Shown here: in pieces, positions 8,834 through 17,386 of the stretch
Numbering within the stretch: position 1 is the stretch's first letter
Layout of the letters: every line of letters begins with the position of its first letter
DNA from: Frateuria soli
GTDB taxonomy: Bacteria > Pseudomonadota > Gammaproteobacteria > Xanthomonadales > Rhodanobacteraceae
Assembly (NCBI RefSeq): GCF_021117385.1
Contig: NZ_CP088252.1
Span: forward strand, 186,001 to 250,000
DNA: 64,000 nt
Direction of reading: 5' to 3'
Made by a program: the position numbers and the translations under genes
The notes under the pieces: model-generated
What the model was told of the DNA's origin: nothing
Databases searched by the model: none
What the model saw: the letters and a program-made list of their open reading frames with translations, nothing else

Positions 8834-10140
8834 GCATCGCGATCGCCGAATTCGCGCGCCGTCGGCGCCAGCTGATGCGCATGGCCGGCGCCGACGCGGC
8901 GCTGCTGGTCGCCGCCGCGCCCGAGCGCATGCGCAACGCCGATGCCGCCTGGCCGTATCGGCAGGACTCGGACTTCCACTATCTCACGGGCTTTCCGGAA
9001 GCCGACGCCGTGCTGGCCCTGCTGCCCGGTCGCGCGCACGGCGAGGCGGTACTGTTCTGCCGCGAGCGCGACCCCGCGCATGAGCGCTGGCACGGCGAGG
9101 TGGCCGGCACCGAGGGCGCGGTCGGCAGCTTCGGGCTGGACGATGCGTTCCCGATCGAGGACATCGACGACATCCTGCCGGGCATGATCGAGGGGCGCGC
9201 GCGGGTGTACTGCCATTTCGGGCGAGAGCCTGATTTCGATGCGCACCTGCTCGGCTGGATGCGCCGCCTGCGCCAGTTGCGCGGCGGGGGCGTGGTGCCG
9301 AAGGAATTCGTGGCGCTGGGGCATCTGCTGCACGACCTCAGGCTCTACAAGTCGCGGGGCGAGCTGAAGCTCATGCGTCAGGCGGCGGCGATCGCCGCCG
9401 AGGCACACGTGGCGGCGATGGCGGCCGCGCTGCCTGGACGGCTGGAATACGAAGTCGAGGCCGAACTGCTGCGGGTGATGCGCGGCCGTGGCGCGGTGCC
9501 GGCCTTCCCGCCGATCGTCGCCGGCGGGGTCAACGCATGCACCATGCACTACCTGGCCAACCGCGCGCCGCTGAAGGACGGCGATCTGCTGCTGATCGAC
9601 GCCGGCGCCGAGGTGGACTGCTACGCCTCCGACATCACGCGCACCTTTCCCGTCAACGGGCGCTGGTCGCGCGAGCAGCGCGCCCTGTACGAGGTGGTGC
9701 TGGCCGCGCAGCAGGCGGCGATCGACGAGGTGGGACCCGGTCGCCCGTTCGATGCCGCGCACCACGCGGCGGTGCGGGTGATCGCCGAGGGCCTGTGTGC
9801 GCTGGGACTGCTCAAGGGCTCGGCCGATGCGGCGATCGACAGTGGCGCGTACAAGGCCTTCTTCCCCTCCAAGACCGGGCACTGGCTGGGGCTGGACGTG
9901 CACGACGTGGGCGATTACCGCGTCGATGGCGATGCGCGCCTGCTGGAGCCGGGCATGGTGGTGACGGTGGAACCGGGCATCTACGTACCGCCCGACCTGC
10001 GCGGCGTGGCCGAGCGCTGGCGCGGCATCGGCATCCGCATCGAGGACGACGTGGCGGTGAGTGCGGACGGGAACGTGGTGCTCACGGAGGCCGTGCCGAA
10101 GGAGCCGGAGGAGCTGGCGCGGGTGTTGGGCAGGCGTTGA
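8830..10140 (+). CDS. pepP: Xaa-Pro aminopeptidase P
   Basis: A cytosolic metallo-aminopeptidase releasing an N-terminal residue that precedes proline. The 436-residue product has a creatinase-like N-terminal domain and a pita-bread catalytic domain. All five metal ligands are visible: Asp257 and Asp268 (LLIDAG, SDITRTF), His351 (KTGHWLGL), Glu381 (VEPGIY) and Glu at about 405 (RIEDD). The start is inferred to be TTG at 8830, overlapping the ygfB stop (TTGA), because it restores the family's N-terminal EFxRRR; the first ATG at 8875 would delete that helix. The ubiH gene that follows pepP in E. coli is not here. Confidence 0.93.
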   Translation: MSIAIAEFARRRRQLMRMAGADAALLVAAAPERMRNADAAWPYRQDSDFHYLTGFPEADAVLALLPGRAHGEAVLFCRERDPAHERWHGEVAGTEGAVGSFGLDDAFPIEDIDDILPGMIEGRARVYCHFGREPDFDAHLLGWMRRLRQLRGGGVVPKEFVALGHLLHDLRLYKSRGELKLMRQAAAIAAEAHVAAMAAALPGRLEYEVEAELLRVMRGRGAVPAFPPIVAGGVNACTMHYLANRAPLKDGDLLLIDAGAEVDCYASDITRTFPVNGRWSREQRALYEVVLAAQQAAIDEVGPGRPFDAAHHAAVRVIAEGLCALGLLKGSADAAIDSGAYKAFFPSKTGHWLGLDVHDVGDYRVDGDARLLEPGMVVTVEPGIYVPPDLRGVAERWRGIGIRIEDDVAVSADGNVVLTEAVPKEPEELARVLGRR

Positions 10141-10484
10141 ACCCTCGCGTGCGCGGCGTCGCTTCCGTGCGATCAATGCTGCACGGATGATGGCTCTTCG
10201 GGTGCCGCGCCGCGCCCGGCGCTATCCCGTCTCCCGCGAGAGGGCTCGCGCGATGCGCAAGCCCGTGCGCGCCGGGCGCCTGCAGGGCGGAGTCGAGGGG
10301 CCGGGTTGAAACGCGCCCCTCCCGGAGGGCGCCGACGCGCGGGTGAGGATCCGGGCAGGGCGCCCCATCCATTCATGGCGAAGGCTCCTGCGGCGCCACG
10401 CCGCGCGGCAGCCTGTCGCGATGCCGCGGCCGTCACGCCGCGCGTGTCTATAGTCGCCGATGCCCTTCCCCCCGGGAGTGAAGC
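10141..10484. other. GC-rich spacer upstream of cydA
   Basis: These 344 bases separate pepP and cydA. A TATAGT at 10449-10454 is the best -10 candidate for cydAB, but there is no clear -35. I see no gene, RNA or known regulator site. Confidence 0.35.
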
Positions 10485-11888
10485 ATGCCGACTGCCGAGT
10501 TCCTCTCGCGCCTGCAGTTCGCGTGGGTGATGTCCTTCCACATCCTGTTCCCCGCCTTCACCATCGGGACGGCGGCGTGGCTGGCGTTCATCGAGGGCGT
10601 GTGGCTGGTCAAGCGCACCGACCTGTGGCGTGACCTGTATTTCTTCTGGCTGAAGATCTTCGCCGTTGCCTTCGGCATGGGCGTGGTGTCGGGCATCGTG
10701 ATGAGCTTCCAGTTCGGCACCAACTGGGCCGGCTTCTCGATCGCCGCCGGCAACGTCGTCGGTCCCCTGCTCAACTACGAGGTGCTGACCGCGTTCTTCC
10801 TCGAAGCGACCTTCCTGGGCGTGATGCTGTTCGGTTGGAAGAAGGTCAGCGACAGGATGCATTTCCTCGCTACCTGCATGGTTTGTCTCGGCACCCTGCT
10901 GTCCTCGTTCTGGATCATGTCCGCCAACAGCTGGATGCAGACCCCGGCCGGCTACGAGATCCGCGAGGGCGTGTTCTACCCCGCCGACTGGTGGCAGGTG
11001 ATCTTCAATCCCTCGTTCCTGGTGCGCCTGCCGCACATGGTGCTGGCCGCGTTCATTTCGACCGCCATGGTGGTCGGGGGCGTGTCGGCCTTCTATCTGC
11101 TCAAGGGGCGCTTCGTCGACCGCGCCGGGGCGATGCTCAAGCTGGCACTGGCGTTCCTGGCGATCGTGATTCCGATCCAGATCGTCATCGGCGACATGGC
11201 GGGCCTGAAGGTGCGCGAGTACCAGCCGGCGAAGCTGGCCGCCATCGAGGCGCGCTGGGAGACCGCCAGCAGCGTGCCGCTGGCGCTGTTCGCCTGGCCC
11301 GACGAGCAGGCCGAGGCCAACCGCTACGCGGTGGAGGTGCCGCACCTGGGCAGCCTGATCCTCACGCATTCGTGGGACGGCGAGGTCAAGGGCCTGAAGG
11401 ATTTCCCGCGCGACGAGCGTCCGCCGGTCAAGATCCCGTTCTTCTCCTTCCGTGTCATGGTCGGTCTGGGCCTGCTGATGCTGGCGCTGGCGCTGGTCGG
11501 GTTGTGGCGCTGGAAGCACGGCACGCTCTTCTCCGGTCGCGGGTACCTGAAGGCGTGGGTGGTGATGATCCCCTCGGGCTTCGTCGCGTTGCTGACCGGC
11601 TGGTGGGTCGCCGAAGTAGGTCGCCAGCCCTGGGTCGTGCAGGGCCTGATGCGAACCTCGGAAGCAGCCACGGAACTGCCGGCGGGTAGCGTGCTGGCCT
11701 CGCTGGTCACCTTCGTGGTGGTCTACCTGGGCATCTTCGGCGCCGGCATCTGGTACCTGCTCAAGCTGTTCCGGGACGGGCCGCTGCCGGCGCCGCAACG
11801 CGGGCAACCGGCCACGCCGGTGCACGGCAGCCGTGCCCGCACACCGGCGCGTCCGCTGTCGGCACCCGACGATCCGATGGGAGACTGA
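10485..11888 (+). CDS. cydA: Cytochrome bd-type quinol oxidase subunit I
   Basis: Subunit I carries the quinol site and all three haems of the bd oxidase in the inner membrane. The 467-residue protein has nine or so membrane helices. Candidate haem ligands match the family: His19 (LQFAWVMSFHILFP), His184 (RLPHMVLAAF) and Met389 just after GRQPW (residues 379-383). The short hydrophilic Q-loop suggests the CioA/short-loop type rather than the E. coli long-loop type. GGGAGTGAAGC precedes the ATG. cydB follows after 2 bases. Confidence 0.96.
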   Translation: MPTAEFLSRLQFAWVMSFHILFPAFTIGTAAWLAFIEGVWLVKRTDLWRDLYFFWLKIFAVAFGMGVVSGIVMSFQFGTNWAGFSIAAGNVVGPLLNYEVLTAFFLEATFLGVMLFGWKKVSDRMHFLATCMVCLGTLLSSFWIMSANSWMQTPAGYEIREGVFYPADWWQVIFNPSFLVRLPHMVLAAFISTAMVVGGVSAFYLLKGRFVDRAGAMLKLALAFLAIVIPIQIVIGDMAGLKVREYQPAKLAAIEARWETASSVPLALFAWPDEQAEANRYAVEVPHLGSLILTHSWDGEVKGLKDFPRDERPPVKIPFFSFRVMVGLGLLMLALALVGLWRWKHGTLFSGRGYLKAWVVMIPSGFVALLTGWWVAEVGRQPWVVQGLMRTSEAATELPAGSVLASLVTFVVVYLGIFGAGIWYLLKLFRDGPLPAPQRGQPATPVHGSRARTPARPLSAPDDPMGD

Positions 11889-11890
11889 CG

Positions 11891-12901
11891 ATGGACTGGG
11901 CGACCGTTCTCCCCGTGGTGTGGTTTTTCATCATCGGCTTCGCGGTGATCATGTACGTGCTGCTGGACGGCTTCGTGCTGGGGCTGGGCATCCTGCTGCC
12001 GTTCGCCGACGACGAAGACCAGCGCGACCACATGATGAACACCGCCGCGCCGATCTGGGACGGCAACGAAACCTGGCTGGTGCTCGGTGGCGCGGGTTTG
12101 ATGGCGACTTTCCCCAGGGCCTACGCGGTCGTGCTGTCGGCGCTGTACCTGCCGATCCTGGCGATGCTGATCGCGCTGATCTTCCGTGGCGTGGCGTTCG
12201 AGTTCCGTTTCAAGGCGCACACCTCGCGCTGGCTGTGGGGCGTGGCCTTCAGCGTGGGCTCGGTGGTCACCGCCTTCGCGCAGGGCCTGATCCTGGGCGC
12301 GCTGGTCGAGGGCATGCCGTTGACCGGCGGCAAGTACGTACAGGGCGCGTTCGGCTGGTTCAGCCCGTTCGCGGTGATGACCGGCGTGGCGGTGGTGTTC
12401 GGTTATGCGCTGCTGGGGGCGACCTGGCTGATCCTCAAGACCGAGGGCCGGCTGCAGCGTATCGCCTTCGATCTCACCCGGCCGCTGATGCTGGCGGTGA
12501 TCGGCTTCATGCTGATGGTCAGCGCGTGGTTGCCCTTCCTGGATTCGCAGCTGATGGAACGCTGGTTCACCGGGGCGCACATGCTGTGGCTGTCGCCGGT
12601 GCCGGCCCTCACGGTGCTCGACGCAGTGCTGTTGTGGCGGGCGGTGCTGAAGAACCGCGAGGTGCAGCCGTTCGTGCTGGCGCTGTGTTTCTTCGCACTC
12701 GGCTTCATCGGGCTGGTGGCGGGCATGTGGCCGAACATCGTGCCGCCGAGCATGAGCATCTGGGACGCCGCCTCGCCGCCGTCCTCGCAGGGCTTCGTGC
12801 TGGTCGGGGCGGCGTTCCTGATCCCCGCGGTGTTGGCCTATACGGTGTATTCGTACCGGGTGTTCCGCGGCAAGGTGCTGGCCGGCGAGGGGTACCACTG
12901 A
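11891..12901 (+). CDS. cydB: Cytochrome bd-type quinol oxidase subunit II
   Basis: CydB is the haem-free partner of CydA. The 336-residue protein shows multiple membrane helices, the typical opening ending in LLDGFVLGLGILLPF, and the conserved WDGNETWLVLGGAGLMATFP region (about residues 55-75). No cydX-like small ORF follows. It is translationally close-coupled to cydA, and the operon ends in a REP-like repeat region. Confidence 0.96.
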   Translation: MDWATVLPVVWFFIIGFAVIMYVLLDGFVLGLGILLPFADDEDQRDHMMNTAAPIWDGNETWLVLGGAGLMATFPRAYAVVLSALYLPILAMLIALIFRGVAFEFRFKAHTSRWLWGVAFSVGSVVTAFAQGLILGALVEGMPLTGGKYVQGAFGWFSPFAVMTGVAVVFGYALLGATWLILKTEGRLQRIAFDLTRPLMLAVIGFMLMVSAWLPFLDSQLMERWFTGAHMLWLSPVPALTVLDAVLLWRAVLKNREVQPFVLALCFFALGFIGLVAGMWPNIVPPSMSIWDAASPPSSQGFVLVGAAFLIPAVLAYTVYSYRVFRGKVLAGEGYH

Positions 12902-12914
12902 CGCACCGCTCTTC

Positions 12915-12939
12915 GTAGGAGCCCGCTTGCGGGCGATGC
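12915..12939 (+). repeat. REP-like element, left copy
   Basis: A 25-base imperfect hairpin starting GTAGGAGCCC and ending GGGCGATGC. It is the inverted counterpart of 13051-13075: the two differ at two positions that pair with each other in the stem (G-C versus A-T), so the hairpin is conserved. Confidence 0.75.
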
Positions 12940-12997
12940 CTTGCTCTTCGGGGATTCGGGATTGGGGATTCGTCAAAGCGGAGCCGTGCTTCGCTTT

Positions 12998-13032
12998 CCC
13001 GACTCCCGACTCCCGACTCCCGACTCCCGACT
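12998..13032 (+). repeat. Tandem heptamer array (CCCGACT)5
   Basis: Five exact head-to-tail copies of CCCGACT followed by a partial CCCG, located between the two REP-like elements. The copy number is likely to vary between strains by slippage. Confidence 0.9.
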
Positions 13033-13050
13033 CCCGGTTGCGTGCGAAGC

Positions 13051-13075
13051 GCATCGCCCACAAGTGGGCTCCTAC
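13051..13075 (-). repeat. REP-like element, right inverted copy
   Basis: Starts GCATCGCCC and ends GGGCTCCTAC, the inverse of the element at 12915-12939 with two compensatory changes. Together they form a BIME-like doublet between cydB and the convergent pepQ. Confidence 0.75.
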
Positions 13076-13084
13076 GGTTTGCGG

Positions 13085-14404
13085 CTAGAGGAGGGCGAAG
13101 GCGTCGCGGGTGAGGTTTTCCGGCGCGCCTTCCGTGCACACCACGTCGTCCTCGATGCGGATGCCGCCGTAGGGCCTGAACGCATCGACACGGGCCCAGT
13201 CGACGTCCTTCGCGGCCGGGTTGGCGCGCAGTTCGTCCAGCAGCATGTCGATGAAGTACAGGCCCGGCTCGATCGTCACCACCATCCCGGCCTCGAGCAC
13301 GCGGGTCATGCGCAGGTAGGGATGGCCTTGCGGACGCGGGATGCTGCCGCCGCGCTCGTTCTGCTGGAAGCCGGCCACGTCGTGCACCGCCAGGCCGATC
13401 GGGTGACCCAGGCCGTGCGGGAAGAACGCCGAGGTCACCCCGCTGGCGACCGCCGACTCGGCATCCATGCGGATGATCCCGTGCTCGCGCAGCACGCCGG
13501 CCACCAGATGGTGGGCGTGGATGTGCAGTTCGGGGTAGCTCTGGCCAGGGCGCACCTTCGAGGCGAGCTCGCGCTGGGCGAGGTCCATGCTGTCGATCAG
13601 CGCCTGGAACTCGCCCGCGCCGGCGGCGGCGTAGGTGCGGGTGATGTCGCTGGCGTAACCCGCGCAGCTGGCGCCGGCATCGATCAGGAACGAGCGGTGC
13701 ACCGACGGCGGCTGGCGGTCGAAGTGGCTGTAGTGCAGCACCGCGCCATGCTCGTTCAGGCCGACGATGCTGGCGTACGGAAGCTCGGCGTCGATCTGCC
13801 GCGCGGCGGCGAGGTAGGCCATGTGGATGCCGAACTCGCTCTCGCCGTTGCGGAAGGCGCCTTCGGCCGCGCGGTGCGCACGGGTACCGATGCGGCTGGC
13901 TTCGCGCATCAGCGCGAGTTCGTAGGGTGTCTTGTAGCTGCGATGCCAGTGCAGGTAGTTCATCACCGGCTCGGGATTGTTAGCCTCGACGCCTTCGATC
14001 GACGGGCAGGCCGACCCGATGACGGCGTTGCGGCCCTGCCTGGGGAGCACGGCGGTCGCATCGGCATCGCTGCGCGCGACGTGGATGTCGAACTGATCGA
14101 CCCAGTAGCCGCTTGGGGCTGCCGGTACCACGTGCCAGTAGTCGCGCGGCTGCACGAACACCAGCTTCGGCTTCTTGCCGGGCTCGTACACGATCCAGCT
14201 GCCCGGCGCGTCGGTGAGCGGCAGCCAGTGGCGGAAGTGCGGGTTGGAGACGAACGGGAAATCCTGGTCGTCCAGGAACTTGTTCAGCGGCTTGCCCGCG
14301 GCGATCAGCAACCGGTCGAAGCCGCCCAGTGCGAGCGCCCGGTCCGCGCGTTCGCGCAGGGTGGCCAGGTGCTGGGCGTAAAGCGGGGCGAGGTTCTCGG
14401 TCAT
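13085..14404 (-). CDS. pepQ: Xaa-Pro dipeptidase
   Basis: PepQ (prolidase) hydrolyses Xaa-Pro dipeptides. The 439-residue length is normal for the family. The catalytic domain shows metal-binding Asp pairs (FLIDAGASCAGYASDITRT), His in HGLGHPIGLAVHDV, Glu in VTIEPGLYF and Glu in GIRIEDDV. The ATG at 14404 is preferred over an upstream in-frame start because MTENLAPLYAQHL matches prolidase N-termini. It is paralogous to the pepP gene nearby. It converges on cydB across the REP-like repeats. Confidence 0.95.
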   Translation of the reverse strand: MTENLAPLYAQHLATLRERADRALALGGFDRLLIAAGKPLNKFLDDQDFPFVSNPHFRHWLPLTDAPGSWIVYEPGKKPKLVFVQPRDYWHVVPAAPSGYWVDQFDIHVARSDADATAVLPRQGRNAVIGSACPSIEGVEANNPEPVMNYLHWHRSYKTPYELALMREASRIGTRAHRAAEGAFRNGESEFGIHMAYLAAARQIDAELPYASIVGLNEHGAVLHYSHFDRQPPSVHRSFLIDAGASCAGYASDITRTYAAAGAGEFQALIDSMDLAQRELASKVRPGQSYPELHIHAHHLVAGVLREHGIIRMDAESAVASGVTSAFFPHGLGHPIGLAVHDVAGFQQNERGGSIPRPQGHPYLRMTRVLEAGMVVTIEPGLYFIDMLLDELRANPAAKDVDWARVDAFRPYGGIRIEDDVVCTEGAPENLTRDAFALL

Positions 14405-14504
14405 GCGGCGTCCTTCGTCGGGCGGCGGGCGCGAGGCGGCCCCGCCGGTGGGGAGACTGCCCATGATCGCGCGGTGGGCCGCCGAGGGCCACCCATGAGG
14501 AAAC

Positions 14505-14852
14505 TCAGCCAGGCATTTCGAGCCAGCGCTGGAGCTGCGCCGATTCCTGGTCGCCGATGGCGATGATGCGGTAGCCGGCCCAGAACTGGCCGGGAGTGGC
14601 CGCCTCCTCGTGCCACTGTTCCTGTACGCCGACCTCGATGACCGGCGTGCCCTGGGACAGTCCCGGCAGCGGCAGGCGCAGTTGGTAGATCGCCTCGCTT
14701 CGCGGCGCCTCGCTGCCGATCAGCAACATGCCACTGGCCGAAAGGTTGCCGAGCTGGCCCATGCGCCTGCCACTGATCGCGTCGACCACTTCGGCGGCGA
14801 TGTTGACCGGCTTGCGATGGGCACGGCGGCTCTCCTGCGGGTCGGGTGTCAC
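14505..14852 (-). CDS. PilZ domain protein (copy A)
   Basis: A stand-alone 115-residue PilZ domain. The c-di-GMP motifs are intact: an Arg-rich RRAHRK at about residues 9-14 and NLSASG at about 38-43 (family pattern RxxxR and D/NxSxxG). It overlaps the upstream DUF1631 gene by 4 bases. A second DUF1631-PilZ pair of the same layout lies just upstream. Confidence 0.9.
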   Translation of the reverse strand: MTPDPQESRRAHRKPVNIAAEVVDAISGRRMGQLGNLSASGMLLIGSEAPRSEAIYQLRLPLPGLSQGTPVIEVGVQEQWHEEAATPGQFWAGYRIIAIGDQESAQLQRWLEMPG

Positions 14853-16969
14853 GAACGGGCTCCAGGCATCGGGGTCGCCTGGCGCAGGCTGTCGGTCAGC
14901 GCACGCCAGGCACGGTCCAGGTCACTCTCGTTAACGGCCGGCAGCGCGCGGACTTTACCCGCGGCGATCGCTTGGGCGAGGTCGGCCACGCTCATCTCCC
15001 CGGCGCGCTGCCCCTGGCGCGTCACGAACAGGCCACGCGCGGCGCGCGCGGAGTACCAGGCGAGCTTGCGCCGGACCCGGCCACCGTCCGCCTGGACGAA
15101 CTCGAACCAGTCGCCGGAGTGCCGGCTGAGGCGCTGGTGCAGACGCAAGGCCTCGGCCGAGGGCACTGGCGCCTGGGCCTGGGCCGGCCGTGCCGCCTCG
15201 CCCGGCCCGTGCCGTTGTTTCAGGCGCATCGCCAGTCCGGTCAGCCCGGCGGTGTCGCCTTCCTGCATGACGGCGCCCGCACCGATCAACCGTTGCGCAA
15301 GCTCGTTGGCCTCTTCTCCTTGCATGCCGATCTGCTGGAGTCCGGCAACCACCTCGGCCTGCAGGGCATCCAGGTTGCCCGGGGGCAGGCGGCCGAGCAG
15401 CTGGTCAGTGATCACCAGCCGGCGGGCGAAGCTCTCGCTCTGCTCGCCATGGCGCAGCAGGGTCAACGCAAGCACGTCCGACCAGGCATGTTCGAGCAAC
15501 GCCCGCAGCGCGGGTCGCGGCGGTGCCTTGGCGAGCAGTCCGGTGAGCAGTTCGGCGGCCCGCTGGCGGGCCTGTTCCAGGCGCTCGCGGCCCTGCATCG
15601 CCTCGATGTGCCGACGCTCGGTGGCCTGCGCCCGGCGCTGCTGCTGGGCCACCTGCCGTTCCAGTTCGGCCGCCAACCCGGCATGCAGCGTGGGAGTCGG
15701 CGACTCGCGATCGAGGCGATCGAGCAATTGTTCCAGCGGGGCGACGAGGCTGCCGTCGGCGCCATCCAGCCACTCGCGGGCGGCCTCGATCAATTGCTCC
15801 AGCAGTTGGCGGGCGGGCTGTTCGCGCCGCTCGAAAAAGCCCTCGTCCGCCAGGGCGGCGCGCAGCATGGGCAATTGCACGCGGTCGAGCAGGGCGTGCG
15901 CGGATCCCGCGGGCGGCAGCTGCCGGCGCAGTGTGTCGAACAGCCGTGCGATCAGTTCCAGGGTGTCGTCGGCATCCGGGCTGGGCAGGAGGGGCACGGC
16001 GTCCAGCGGCTGTCCGGCGTTGAGCTGGTCGACCAGCGCTTCGCGCAGGCGCTGCGGGCGACGCGGCAGGTCCCGGGCCGCGGCACCTTGTGGCAGGGCG
16101 GCGAGGGCGGCATCGAGTTCGCCCGTGGTGGCGAAGCGTGCGTGGTCAGGCACCGGGCGCGGGCCGCGTTGGTGGGTGAGCAGTTCGCGCAGGCCGGACG
16201 GCCGCGCCGGCGCGTCGGCCGATTCGCCGGCCGGTGCGGGTGCGGCCGGCAACGGGCGCGTCCGGCGGGGCCGGCGCGGCGAGCGCGGCAGCGGGAAGGG
16301 GCGCAGCCGCGGCAGGATGCCGGCGGCGGCCAGGTGGTTGTTGACCACCTCGTGCAGCGGGGCCAGGCCGTCGATCAGCTTGCCTTCGACCGCCTGCAGC
16401 AACAGCAGGTGGTGCTCGGCCGGCAGGCCGAGCGCCGCGCTGGAATCGCGGAACGCCCTGGCCATCGCCTGCGGCCCGAGCGGCATGGCCTCACTTTCCA
16501 GTGGCGGCATGCCGATCAGCACCGCCAGGCGGTAGCCGAGCTCCACCAGCAAGGGTCCGCCACGGGCCGCGCTGCGGGCGACCAGCTGGTCCAGCGCGGC
16601 GGTCATCTCGTGTTCGATCGGGTCGAGCAGGCTCAGGGTCTGGCGCGCGGGAGATTGCGGCGCGGCGGGCTGCGAGCCCAGTTCCAGCAGGGCCTGGTGG
16701 ATACAGCCGACGAAGCGCTGCTCGAACGCCTCGCGCTCCTGCACCAGGCGCTGGCGGGTGGCCTGGTAGCGCTGCTGGTCGAGGTGGCTGCGGGCGTTGG
16801 CCGCACGCTCGTGCAGGGCGCGGTCGAAGTCCGCCAGACAGGACCTCAGCGGCCCGGACAACCACTCGCTGCAGAGCTGGCAGACCTCCTCGACCAGCCG
16901 GCGCGTTCTCGCCGGCCAATGCGCCGACGGGGCGCCTGTGCTCGAGCGGTCCGGTTGTTCGACAGCCAT
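14849..16969 (-). CDS. DUF1631 protein (copy A)
   Basis: A 706-residue, largely helical, Arg/Gln/Leu-rich protein of the DUF1631 family (sometimes mis-named thymidine phosphorylase). It has no signal peptide or membrane segments. Family segments include RQGQRAGEMSVADLAQAIAAGKVRA near the C-terminus and an RRKLAWYSARAARGLFVTRQG stretch. It is partnered with a PilZ gene by a 4-base overlap, which suggests a c-di-GMP-linked role, but no function is established. A paralogue of 759 residues lies upstream. Confidence 0.85.
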   Translation of the reverse strand: MAVEQPDRSSTGAPSAHWPARTRRLVEEVCQLCSEWLSGPLRSCLADFDRALHERAANARSHLDQQRYQATRQRLVQEREAFEQRFVGCIHQALLELGSQPAAPQSPARQTLSLLDPIEHEMTAALDQLVARSAARGGPLLVELGYRLAVLIGMPPLESEAMPLGPQAMARAFRDSSAALGLPAEHHLLLLQAVEGKLIDGLAPLHEVVNNHLAAAGILPRLRPFPLPRSPRRPRRTRPLPAAPAPAGESADAPARPSGLRELLTHQRGPRPVPDHARFATTGELDAALAALPQGAAARDLPRRPQRLREALVDQLNAGQPLDAVPLLPSPDADDTLELIARLFDTLRRQLPPAGSAHALLDRVQLPMLRAALADEGFFERREQPARQLLEQLIEAAREWLDGADGSLVAPLEQLLDRLDRESPTPTLHAGLAAELERQVAQQQRRAQATERRHIEAMQGRERLEQARQRAAELLTGLLAKAPPRPALRALLEHAWSDVLALTLLRHGEQSESFARRLVITDQLLGRLPPGNLDALQAEVVAGLQQIGMQGEEANELAQRLIGAGAVMQEGDTAGLTGLAMRLKQRHGPGEAARPAQAQAPVPSAEALRLHQRLSRHSGDWFEFVQADGGRVRRKLAWYSARAARGLFVTRQGQRAGEMSVADLAQAIAAGKVRALPAVNESDLDRAWRALTDSLRQATPMPGARS

Positions 16970-17038
16970 GGGAAGCCTTGCTCTACCACGATGTCTGCGA
17001 GTCTATGCCGATGACGCAGGCGCGTCACGGTGGCCGGT

Positions 17039-17386
17039 TCAGGCGCGCTGCAGCCACTGCACCAGGGTGAGCGCGTCATCCGGTGCGATCGCGATGATGC
17101 GGTAACCGACCCACACCTGGCCGGCATTGGCCGCCTGCTGCCATTGCTCCTGCAGGCCGAGTTCGATCGCGCTGGCGCCGTGGCGTCCATCGGCCAGCGG
17201 CAGGCGCACCTGGAACACCGCCTCGCTGCGCGGCCGATCGGGGGCGATGAGCAGCACGCCGCTGGCCGACAGGTTGCACAGGTGACCCAGCGGCCGCGCG
17301 CTGATGGTGTCGGTCACCAGCGGCGAGGCCGCCGCGCGCTTGCGTGGCGCGCGGCGCTGCTCGAACGAAATGACCTGGGCGGTCAT
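17039..17386 (-). CDS. PilZ domain protein (copy B)
   Basis: The second 115-residue PilZ protein, same length as copy A and clearly paralogous (shared NLSASG, PRSEA, QVRLPL-like and GYRIIAI segments). RRAPRKR and NLSASG preserve the c-di-GMP-binding pattern. It overlaps its DUF1631 partner by 4 bases; the copy A DUF1631 gene starts 69 bases downstream, so all four may be one transcript. Confidence 0.9.
   Translation of the reverse strand: MTAQVISFEQRRAPRKRAAASPLVTDTISARPLGHLCNLSASGVLLIAPDRPRSEAVFQVRLPLADGRHGASAIELGLQEQWQQAANAGQVWVGYRIIAIAPDDALTLVQWLQRA

Noticed and set aside
12998-13036. The CCCGACT repeats as a CRISPR or phage attachment site
   Set aside because: Repeats are 7 bases and directly adjacent with no spacers; no cas or integrase gene is near. 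A simple tandem repeat is the better reading.
12902-13080. A cydX-type small subunit gene after cydB
   Set aside because: No short hydrophobic ORF with a ribosome binding site is present; the region is REP-like and tandem repeat.
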